A stretch of DNA of 64,000 nucleotides from Salvator merianae (lineage: Eukaryota; Chordata; Lepidosauria; Squamata; Teiidae): assembly GCA_003586115.2 (NCBI GenBank), contig QVOM02000023.1, forward strand, positions 10,103,833 through 10,167,832, read 5' to 3'. The notes under the pieces were generated by a model. That model saw nothing but the letters and a program-made list of their open reading frames with translations, did no database searches and was not told the origin of the DNA. The first letter of the stretch is position 1; each line of letters opens with the position of its first letter. Positions 12,201-24,200 of this stretch are shown one piece after another. The position numbers were made by a program, and so were the translations under genes.

Positions 12201-15200
12201 ACATTGTCCCACTGAAATGGGTCCCCTAGGGGCTCCGAGGCCAGGAACTTTAGTTCCTTATCCACCCAACGATTCTGGGGACTGAATCAGGGCATTTCTG
12301 TTTCACAGCAGGGGCTATGCCAACTCCTCTGTGATCCTTCCAACTTCCCCTTACCGTGGTTTTCAAAAAAGGCAATTATTTGAGGAAGCAGTTATCATGG
12401 AATCCCCAATCCCCAATGGCAGTTACTTATTAGAAAAGAGAGGGTGACAAGTACGCGTTCATGTTTGTTATGCCTGCCTCTCTCTCTCTTTTGCTTCTGG
12501 TGGTTTCACAGCAGATTTACTTAATGCACAGCGCTTTGCTCACAATTTATAAGTGGGCTTTTAGCCTTCCTTTCTCTCTGCACTACTCTCTTTCTCCCTC
12601 TCTCTCTTTAAAAAATTGCAATTCACGAGCCATTTTAAGATCTTCTGCAAAGCTGAAATAATTTATGCCACACCATTACTCAAATACACGGCATTTGGTG
12701 TTGTGTTATCTTAGCCCAAGGCTGGTCTTTAACTCTCACTCCAGCATTTATTTTTATTTTTTAAGCTAGCCGTCCCTGCTCTGGGTGTTTAGACCACTGT
12801 GGTTACGTGGGACAGATAGATAGTATATCTCACTCTGTCGCTCACAAAGCCAGCGGCCTTTCATTGAGATTTTACTGCCAGCCAGAGTCCTTCAGAAATG
12901 GGTTATTTGCATCGTCCCTGTCTGCCCATTTTCTTCTGTTGCAACATCTCTTTGATGTCATCTTGGAACTTTCCCTGTACCTCCCTGGCCATTAGTTCTA
13001 CTTTTACTATTGGCCCTCCTTCTCTCCTGGACCCCAAACCTGGAAGCAAGAAGCAACTGAGTTTGAAGAAGCAACCCTGTGATTCAATTCAAGTTTCGTG
13101 ATTTCAGTTCCAGTGTACTGTTGAATGGCAGCTAAATATGGCGGCATGGCGGCCATTTTGTGGCTGCAACAAGCCGTCTTTGAAATTCATTTTGCTTTTG
13201 CCCAGCTGTCTGGAGTATAACACGAGCCCTCAAAGGCCTCCACCCAGCTCACACTATTCCCCGGCAGCCTTTTGTAAAGCTGGTTTCCTTTTGGCAGGAA
13301 GAGCCCTTAGCTTAGGATACAGCTTAGTAAATCCGTTGCTCTGCAGCAGAAACTGGGAGAAGGTCCTTTTCTAAGACTACAGCTGCTGTGCTCCTATGTT
13401 GCTTATGGCCGGGGCTTCCCAAGACGTAACTTTCCCAAGCTCTGATATGGATGCGCAAATAGAGATTGTGGCAAGCAACGGGTGCAAAGGACATACGGTT
13501 TTCAGAGGTGGCCAGTGCAAGTGGGCGCAAGCTAGAAGGATTCCTGTCTGCTGTACACCAGACTGCTGGCAAGTCCTCTAAAATCCACACTGGCAAATTG
13601 TCTTTTGATCTGTCTCAACATGGGTGGACTCAAAGGAACATCTGCTGATACTGTGTGGACATCAAATGAAGTAATAGCTATTCTGCCAAGAAGTTCTTAA
13701 CATCCTTACGGGAGCATATGGGAACATTTTTAATTTTTCCTCCTGTCGGGATTTCAGGCTTGGTGCATCACTAGGATACATTACTGAAAATCACCCTGGT
13801 GAATCATTTCTGTAGCTCTTTTCTTCCCCTGGAAAAAAAAACAACACCCTCAAACATTTCCCACCATTGGACTTCTCTAAAGACCCAAAATGTCTCTCTG
13901 GAGGGTCCCTTGCTTTCGCTTCAAGGTGGAGGTTAAAATTCACACGCATTTGAAAGGAAACTGATGGTTTGATGCTCTGACTTTGCTTAATGGGACGGTA
14001 CATTTGAGGCTGAGATATTTGGGGGCCAGTTTCCTAGTCTTTCCTAGAGGCAATTACTAGTCAGTTCTCCTGGCAACCTGGAGAAATCCCATGCAAATGA
14101 GAAAGTCTACTGTAAATTACTACCCATACATTAGGAAAAATAAAGGAATGCAGAAACCATTTCTTCCTCAAAACTTTAGTTCCTGCTTTCTGAAACTGAG
14201 ATGTTCAGTTCTGGGGGTGATCCTTATCTTTAACTCTCACTGGCATAGGTGGGGTAACTTTGTACCCCAGTCAAATGAAATTTAGCGGTATTTTTGTTTG
14301 AAAAATAGTTTTGCAGCTCACAAATCTTCTCCCCCCATCTTTCTTCCAGTTGCAGACAACATTGTCATAAAACTGCTGTCCAGTCGACTCAACAGATTTG
14401 ACAGCTACGTCCGAGGCTGGGTGGTCCATGGTTTCCCCAAAGATGAGGACCAGGCAAAGCTGATGAAGTCTGCAAACATTGTTCCAAACAGGTGGATGGT
14501 CTCTTCTTTTTCCGAGTTTTGAAATAAGTCTGCTGTGGGCGAGGATTGTGGAAATGGTCATCCAAACATAGAATTTTCCAAAGTTTCCTAGATTGCCTAG
14601 TGAGGGAGATGGGTTGGGGGAGATAATAGAGGTACCTTTATTGCTGTCATAAAGGGGGAAGGCAGACAGGATTCTCATTGTGGTTCTTGCTTGGTACCAT
14701 CAGCAGTTTTCTTGGCAAACGTACAGAAGTGGTTTGCCATGATCTTCTTCTGGAGAGTTGCTGGGGATTGAATTTGCACCCTTTTCATCGTTCTACCACC
14801 AAGCGATGGCTATTCCCAGCAAGAGGTTAGATGTTTGAGTATAGAAATCCCCACAGCCTGTAACGGAGCTAGCATGCTTGCTTGAATGCAGGAGTTTTGC
14901 TTTCATGAGGGGACAATTTCGGGGGTCGGAGGACCTGACTGATTCTGGTCGCAGCCCCTTTCACACAGCGTTGCTGTCAGGCCAGGCAGCGCAGGAGAGG
15001 AATGGTTTGCCGAAGAACTTCTAGCAAGCAGAGGGAAGCAGGGCTGTAAATCATTTGTTTGCTGCACAGGTAATAAAAAACATGCTCTGCAGCAAAGAGT
15101 TTTTCTGACATCGGCAGAGAACAGAGGAGGGATGCAAGATAGAATTAACGCTCGGAAATCAATCTGGGAATAGAAGCAGAAAGGTATAAATCCTGGCTTG

Positions 15201-18200
15201 AAGCAATTCCATCTCCCTCCCCCTGCCTTTTATTTTTTAGGTGGGCCGAGGCTGATGAAATTAGATTAAAATAAATTTACATATATATCAAGTTTATTAT
15301 TAAAGTCCCGTCACATCAGCAAACAAAGTTATTGGCGAAAGGGCCCGTTATTCTGCGCCGGCAACTCCAAGTAGACCTCTCAAGCCGATCAAAACACAGA
15401 ATTATTGTTGGGATATCAACTTCTAAGTCTCTTTCTTAGAAGTAATAAATGGTTTAGTGTTCAAGGACTATGTTTTATCTGGCTTCCCTCTCATAAACCT
15501 GGTGCAAATAATACTAAATTATATACCATTGAGCAGTATCAGTCTCTTGACTCCTTCGTCTTACGGAAAGGGAGTGAAAACAAACCCGATAAATGATGGC
15601 AGGAAGGAATGAAAAATCAAGTTATTTCGGCGGGGGAGGGCTGCTCCCCCCAAACCCAAGAAGAAACAAATTGAGCTATAAAGTTTCTTAATATCTAATA
15701 ATAAAAAGAAGAGATCCCTTGTAGCCTCTGCCACAGCATCGAGAAATCTGCCCTCAAACAAAGAGGGAAATAATTTATTTTGCGGCGCCAACGGAACATA
15801 TTAGATTTTGTTTAAATTAGCATTGGCTCCAAAAAAAGGTAAAGAGGGTAGGCTGGGATAAAATATATTGATGGACCAAAGGTGGTATGTGTACATTGAA
15901 TTTACATTGTGGGATTCATCCAGAGGCCTTTGAAAATGAGGTTACACGGATTTATGGCAGGCAAGGCTGTTCATCATAATAAATAAATGGAGCATCCATG
16001 GATAGAAGGGGTGTACCATTGAATATCAGTTGCCCCTGAGCAATTGCAGGAGGCAGGTGATGTTCAGTTACTGTCTTCCAACCTTTTCTCCCTCTTCATG
16101 TTCCAGTTCAGAATTGATTAGCACGTCCATCATCTGTTATGTCCACTGAGGTCAATTCTCAGGCAGGTTTACACAAAACTTCCGCTTTATAGTGTCACAT
16201 CACTTATTAGCTCTCCCTATCCTAACCCTGGTTCAGTATTTATGTGGATTTCCTGCCTTTCGCTCCAACAGCCACTAGGGGCATCAGTGGCCTGTACACA
16301 TCTTCAACTTTTGACTCCGCCTACCAGTCTCTCCTTAGTGTTTTCTTACCTGTCTCTTCAGTCAGAGATGCTCAACGTGTTTGACCGAACAAGAGGCCAG
16401 TTCACAGTGGTGCTTACTGAAAATTCGGGGAAAAGATTTGCCATCAAGACTCAGTGTTCTCAGTCGTGGCCTCTTTAGTGCAGTAAATTCATCTGTAAAC
16501 TCTTATTGGGGATAAAAAGAGGGAAAAACATAACCTCCAATTTTATTGTGACAACATACAATACAATTATTCTTGGCTTTTGCTGATTTTGCCTGGTATA
16601 TGCCATACTGAAAACCTGGGGGTTGTTGATGGGTATCATTGAATCTAGTTTGACTCCAGTGCCTCCATAGCTGCCTCCATGGATAGTTTCTTGGCAGAGA
16701 TACAGAAATGGTTTGCCATTGCCTATTTCTAGAAAGAGGCTGAGGACTGAACCGCCAACCCTCTGCTTTCCAAGCAGTTTTTCTACCACTGAGCTGCAGC
16801 CCCTCCCAGACTTCCCAGGCCCCTCTATGCAGTTTTCTTGGCAGAGATACAGAAGTGGTTTGCCATTGCCTACTTCCAGGGAGAGTCCAGGGATCGAACC
16901 AGGAACCCTCTGCTTTCCAGGCTACTGCTGAGCTATAGTTTCTCTATGAATTTATAAGATCAAACAAAGCAAAGACATACCATATTTATGCCTTCTACAG
17001 AGTCTGTCAGTGTGGTGCGTTGAGGGTTGGTTACTACAATTCTTACTATTTGAGGAACTTATAAAACTTACTCAGGCAGGGAGTGATGTCCAAAAGTCAT
17101 TTGACATAATCCTGTATTATATACAAAAAAAAAAAATCAACCTCCACTGACAGCGGGTGGAGAAAGAGAAAGAACCGAGTCAATAACTTTCCAGCTGAAG
17201 AATTGCAATAAGAAGTAAAAAGATTGTATCTTTACATTTTTAATTTTAATCCTGTGTCAGTACTGGTGGCTGTGGTTTCCTACGATAATATTATTTCTTC
17301 TTGCATTTCTTATCTTCTTTGTTGAGGGAAGAAAATGTCATTTTGCTTTTCCAACGTCAGGTCTAGGAGGGGTGTTCGAATTCTGGAACAAAAGCAAGGG
17401 ATTGTTGGCAGAAAAACTGGGGAAAAGGTTCCCCTTTTTCCACTACCCCTGGGCCATTATTTCGGCCTTCCTATTTTGGCATCAGATTTCTAGGGTGGAT
17501 TAGGGATAATAAACAGCCTTTTAATGGAGGCCTGAACTAGGAGATGGAGTTTGAACCAGCAGCAAAATTCAGTGGCTGAGAGAGGTTAATAACTCTATTA
17601 CTACCAGCTCTATTCTTTAGCCGTTTGAAGAGCTAGGTATTAGCCCTATCTTACTCCTCTATTAATTGAGCTAATAAAACCTCTCTGACCTTCGCATGGT
17701 GCCATTATCTGTGAGTTTGCCAGACGTGGGCTGGAATACTTATTGCTGAATATGTATTCCAGAGATGCTCTACTTCTTGTTGGAAGAAAGATTTTGGTTA
17801 AAGATCACCCAACTTGAAATCCTCTGTTCCTTCTCCTCTTAACATTTACCTGCTGCCTTCTGCAACCAATCGAAATAAATGTGGAGATGAAGGTACGTGA
17901 CTTAATTAAGATCCTGTCGCGTTAACGAGGGAAGTTTTGGAGTCCACGGCACATGGAGAAGTCCAGAGGTCACGGAAGTGCTCTGAGGTTGCAGAGAGAA
18001 TCTTCTAGAAACCTCTTTTATTATTTCTGGTGGCTGGATTAATTAACATTTAAATAAATTTTCCAGTGCTACGGGCATGCTTATAAGGGGCGACACACAG
18101 ATATCTGTGAAGAAAGGAACATAGAAAGGCGAATGATCGAGAAATTGCGAACGCAAGCCATCACAAAGCCAGGTTGAATGGTGATGTCAAGAGCAAAAGC

Positions 18201-21200
18201 TTCCATTCAGAGGATTTATTGTCAAAGTTAGTTGGATTAGGACAAGCTTGAGGAATCCCGTTTTTGTGGAATGACTTCTGTGATAAAAAAAGTTATTGCA
18301 GACTAATGTGTGATCAGAACATATCTACACACCATCAGCTAGGATGCATAAATCCAAAATATGCATGAAATATGCTTTTGAGAGAAAAGATGGCATAATT
18401 GGAAAGCATTTATTTATTTATTTATTTATTTATAAGAATTCAGTTAATGTGGCTGAGTCAACAATTATTCGCAACTTTAGGACACCAAAGTAAATTTTAT
18501 TAATTCATTTATTTATTTATTTTCACCCCATCCTACCCCTGAGGGTCTCAGGATAGGTCACAATAATATCAGCATGAATATAGATAAGATGAGTTAATTA
18601 AAACAGTGAGTTTATTACTGTAAAACAAGTTATGGCTGGACATATGATTGCTATTGTTGAATGTACTTTCCCCATTTCAACCAGTTGTGCAGTTCCTCAC
18701 TTCACATAAGTTGTTAGTAAAATAGTAAAGAAAGACACCCATATAGTGCTTTAGTGTGCCTCTGAAATTGAACTGCACCTTAGCAGGAAAACTGTAGAAG
18801 TAGGATTTAACTAATGTAATTTAACTAATAGCCATGATGGAAGAACCCAGCAATGATGCTGAGTTTTCCATAATAGTGATTGCTTACCTTTGTCTGGTGA
18901 TTCTTCATGGGATTGTCCCTCTTGCAAGATACCTGTATGTAGGAAACACGTGAAAAATAACAAAAGGAAGTGGGAGGATGCTTCCTATGTACAGATATTA
19001 TGCAAGAGGAAGGATCCTGCACATAAAGAAACCCCAGACAGAGGTAAGAGCCCAGTTTTTTTCCTGGGATTGCCTCCTGCCTTCTGGGAGGGGTGGCAAG
19101 AGACCATTCTGGGATCTGAAGAAGATACTGGGATTTCTTCTCCCCGTTTGGTACCACTCGAGTGAGGTCGATCAGCAATAGTTGAGCTTGTCTCCTGCAC
19201 AAGGCAAAAAAGAGCCTTCCTAGGAATACAGATTCTGTGACTCTCATGACATTGCTGAATTTTGTTTCCCATCAGGCGGTAGGAGTTTCCAGCCTCTAGG
19301 GGTCAGAATGGTGGGAATTTTGAGTTTGAAAGAGGGAACTGACGGAAGAGTGGTTAGAGAAACTCACTCACGAGTCTAGGTCGAAACACTGCTTTTCTTT
19401 TTCTCCTTCTTAGCTTGCGCATGCTCTGGTGATCTGATCTTGCTTTTTTCCGACCCTTGCAGGAGCCAAGCATCTGGTATTTGCATTTGTGCTTTTCTCC
19501 GCAGCATCCTTAGATCTCCACTGCACATTGCCTGGGTTCCTACTACCCTCCTTTCGTAATCTCTGCCACCCTCACCTCTGTATTAGAGGCAAAGTTTGCT
19601 GTGCCTCAATCTGGCTGGTGGATTTGTGATGATTAAGTAAACATCTTGCTATTTTACATGTTGTTGATGTTTTCCCAAGCTGTCAAGCCCGTCTGCTATG
19701 TCAGGTGGAGATATACTTGAATAAAACCGATGCTTCTGGGCCTGGCAAATTTTTGCCCAGCAATCAAGGACAGTATTGGCACTTCCAAACTGCTTGATTC
19801 CATAATCATCGTGGTTTGTGGTCCTTTTCAGAAAGGGCTTTCAAAATATATTTCTGTTTTTATACATGAAGACATGGGTTCATGCATCTATCTGTATAGA
19901 TATTCCAGCAGATACACTGTCAAACCCATTGCCAAGAAGGAATCCAAATTGTGTATATCCACTCTGAAATGTGGAAGAGGGAAAGAGGAAGAAATATGAT
20001 TTTTAAAAAGAAAAATCATTAAAGGGGGGGAAAAGCTTTCTAAGGGGATTCAAGACTTGCTTGAGGCTATTTCTGAAAAAAACATTATGTTGCATAAGGC
20101 AAACACTATCCTAATTTCCTTTGGGGGCAAAGTTTGCATATAGTGGTAAAGTAAGGGTAGAATTTCTGTCAGTAAGATGATTTCAAGATTTTCAGTAGCT
20201 GTGCAAAGAAGATTGATGCCCAGCCCAGAGAATTACATTCAAATTTCTGAAAATCCTAACAGATTCTCTGCCCCTCTATATGATCATTTGGTTGTTGAAT
20301 CATAAATAAGTCAACCATTTTGCATTGAGGCTGAAGCAGTGGATGGTGTATTACAGTTGCTTTAGTTTGCTTATTTAAAAAGTTTGCAAATGTTATGTTG
20401 TGTTACAATTGCAATGATTCTCAGTTCCAAAGGAACAAAACTAAATTTCTCGAAATGCAAAACAATTGCCAAGTTGGAGTGTCGGGCACTGTCCATGGTA
20501 CTTCACACTGAAAAGTTGTTGGCTTGTGGCTTCGTTTCCTTTTTGCTGAAAGGTGATGGCAACAAAGAGTTAGGTTCTTCAGTATACTTTGCTGATTTTG
20601 CTCCAATTCTTTGCAAATGGCCTTTAGAGGCATCCTGTCTGTCCCTTCAACCCAGAAGTGGTACCTAGGCATCAATTCTAGTAGCCATTGATACATTTGG
20701 CCTCCGTGAATTTGCCGAACCCTTTCTTAAAGCCATCCACACCGGTTGTTTTCATCACCTCTTCTGGTAGTAAAGACTGGTGATTCTCTGGGTGAAAAAA
20801 TAGCTCTTTCCACTCCCTGAAAAGGTATTCCTTAAGGTTGGAAATCTCTGTGCACAAGGCTTTGGGGAACCCAGCCAAAACAACCACCCAGAAGCAGCAG
20901 TAAAGGCTTCCAGTAACCAGATGTTCACCCAGGCCAGAATCTAACACAGATGCTCCAATTGTACAACAATTGCTCCAGCCCAGTTTGAATGTGTAAGCAG
21001 AAACACCAAGCATTAGATACGGAGTTGGAACTGCAAACATAATTTCTGCTAAGGCTGAGGAAACCGAATCAATACTTCAACAATATTTTCTATCTCCTGA
21101 ATTTGCTTTTACTTTGCAATTTCAATCCTAGGCTGGGAAAACCAAGGGATTTTTGCGTGTCGTAAACGATTGGGGAGGGGGGAAAAAACACACGAGAAAG

Positions 21201-24200
21201 ACTTGTAAAGATGTCCTATTATTTTCAAGCTATTGACATTTGACTATTTATTTTCAGTGTTTGTGCTTGGAAGAGGGTGGAGATGGCAAAACTGGTGAAT
21301 ATTTTTATTCTGAGTAAATGTGGAAGGGTCATTCTTGCTTCACGAAGGGTTAAAACTTAGTTTAAGAAAGTCTGTTACTACATTTGCTGCCTGCCTTCTG
21401 AGAGCCCTGGAGCAATTACTTTTGAAGCAACGACATCAAAAATGTACATTACCTTTGAACCTTCAGCTGCGAGGCTCCCCAGAACTTTGGGAATACAAAG
21501 CGCCAAGCTACCTCTGTTAGTGGAAAGGGACCTTAATCCGTGGAAGAAATTCTGTTAGAAAAGAGAAGGCCTGGCTTGGACTGAGGCGCCAACTTGAGTT
21601 GTTATGTTTTCTGGGCCCCTGTTGAAGATCTATGGGGGATTGCTGGGTCGTATTGGTTTCTTTTTCTACCCTTGGCCTTGATATTTTGAGAGGGAGACTT
21701 TGAGGGCATCTGCGTGGAGAGGGGAGAATATGCACTTGTTGTCCCCGGAAAGACTGCAATTGTGTATGTGTTTTAAAAGCAAAAGATTTTCACCTATTTA
21801 TATGATGAACTGTATTCCTTTCTCTAGAGCTCTTAGAATGGCTTGCAACAAACTATAAACAGGCAGGAGGCCTCTAAAGGCCATTTGCAGGGAGCAGGTG
21901 AAGGTTTTGCCTTCGTCTTCTGCTTGGGATGCCCAGAAGCAACTGGTGGACTACTGAGTGAGACAGGATGCTGGACTAGACGGGCTGTGGCCTGATCCAG
22001 CAGGGCTCCTCACGTTCTTATGTTTTTATAAGCACACATTTTTAAAAAAATATTGCCAAAACAGCCCACGGAATCAATTGAGGTTAATCCATTGATAGAA
22101 CAGCAGCCAATTCAACCAGATCTGGGAGGCCCACCTGGTTGTACCACCACCTTCAGTTGCTAAAGGGCTGGGCACCCAGGATGGGGTCTTTCCAGTGGTG
22201 GCCCTCTGAGTATGGAACAGTCTCTCCATTGAGATGCACCAGAGGACCTTTAGCTGGGGAAACAACTTCCTCTCCTCACTTTCAGACCCTGTTCCTGTTT
22301 TCAGCGTGTTCATTTTTTTCATTTTTCATTTTACTGCTGCAACCAATTCTCCCCCTCCTCTGCTCTAGCCACAATGGGCACCAGCCCCTCTTTGACCCCA
22401 ACTATACATCCCCCTCCCTCCCTCTTTCTCTCTTTACCTTGTCAATGTTTTGTCTATATTTGCTTTAACCCAGACGCCCCTGTTGTTGCTCTGTAGCCCT
22501 GGGACACCGTCCCCTCTCTCCTATCAACAATAATTAGTCTTGTAAGACTAATGGAAGAAATCGTGTCTAATTACCTTGTTGAAGGCCCAATTATACTATT
22601 AACATTCACGGGCTGGAAGCTAATGATGGGGAGAGCCTCTCATTTGCATAAGCATTAAGTTAATTGAGCTGGAAGCTATAGGGCATAGAATGGGAGGAGA
22701 CAGAGGGCCAGGCCAGGTGGGGGGGGGATGGGGGCGTTGCAGCAGGGTGGGGGGGAGAAGGAGGGTCAGGTTACAGAATGGGTAAGGATGTCTAGATCAG
22801 GACAATTAATCTGACAGTTTTATTAATTAACGGCAATCTGATTACCTAGAAAGAATAGCATTTGGCAGCCCTTTGGAAAAAAAAAGGGGGGGAGTGAAAC
22901 TCATCTTCATTTCACTCCCAGAGAAGAGCCCTCCCTGTGGCTAATGGCTGTCTGGTAATGGAAAGCCCAGCTGATTCTCTAATGTAGCCCAAAGGACTGG
23001 ATTCCCTTTGGACTTTTAAAGGATGCCCAGGATGAGGCAGGGTTTGGAGCAGGCTGCCAATGGAGGTGTCCGTTTGCAGCTGGAATGAGCAGCCCGGCAT
23101 CCAGAGCAGAGGGGTGCGGGCGAGGTCTTCCTTCCGCCCCTGCAGGTCTGGCATGGGGGTGCCTGACCCATAAGAGCAAAACGGGGAGCGCCCTACCCCA
23201 CCCTCTAGGTCTGCCAGGGCTGCGAAGCCAACATGGAGAAGGGAAGAGAGAATCGTGAGGACAGGGAAACTGCAGAAGCCCAGTTCCATCCGAGTGTCCA
23301 CGGCTAGGCAGCACAGAGATGTACAAAGCTGGGAACCAGCAGATAAGGAAGGGGCAAAGTTGCGAAGCGAGGCTGCGATCAGACGCAGCACAAATGAAGC
23401 ATCTCTGAGGCAGCTTCAGGGTGGGATCCTTCACACCACAGTCTGCCCTTCCTCCCTCTCATAAACCCTTACTGCTGGAAAAGGTGGATCAGAGAAGGTT
23501 TGGCAACGCAAGTGCCACACACTGTCTCTCAGAGATGCCCCTTTTGTTATGTCTGAACACAGCCTGAGGAATTTGGCCTTGAGTTGATAAGCGGAGAGAC
23601 CATGTACTGGGTGGGGGTGGAGGCCATGGAGAAACAGAGGCAAGGCAGTTGCTCAGTACCCTCCAGGGGTGGAGCAGGGAGGCCCCCCTCTGTGCCTTTG
23701 CGGGGTATGGGTGGGTGATAAGGATTCATCCTGCTTCCCACCCCCATGCTTGGTCTTTCTGCACCACCACCACCACCACTCCGTAGCCCTCATCCATGCC
23801 ATGCTGCTGCCAACTGAAGCTTTCTGGGCCCCGCAGAGTAGGGAGGACCCATCTGTGCCGCGCTGCCACCACTACACCGAAGCCTTGTGGGTCCCAGAGA
23901 CTTCCTTCCCCTCAGCTCTTTCCCGGGTCCGTTTCTTGCAGCAGAAACGGACTCAACGCTGGGATAATCCACAAACCGGATAGTCCCAACTGGGGAAGGA
24001 AAGTCTCCAGAAAAGATGAAGGGAACTTTCAGGTCTGGGTCCCTGAGGACTGCGGACGTCTTCTCTTCACATCAAAGGTAGGGTGTGACCACGACCTGAG
24101 ATTGATATAACTACAGTATATCAGACGCTGTAGGTTATTTACTTGAAGCAGGAAATCAAGTCAGGACTGAGGGATCTCCTGCCTTGTGTTCTGTTCATAC

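Larger units (their letters stand above)
4483..14349. other. AK8 intron 4, 9.9 kb
   Basis: No supported gene. It contains CR1, L2 and hAT-like fragments at 8,217-9,181, a repeat shared with 23.9 kb at 4,930-5,090, a G-run at 7,310-7,321, a purine tract at 7,503-7,555, coding-like but broken sequence at 9,780-11,760, and the hairpin repeat at 12,125-12,290. AT-rich repeat-poor stretches at 5,590-5,770, 7,625-7,740 and 12,480-12,680 are candidate conserved elements. Confidence 0.6.
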
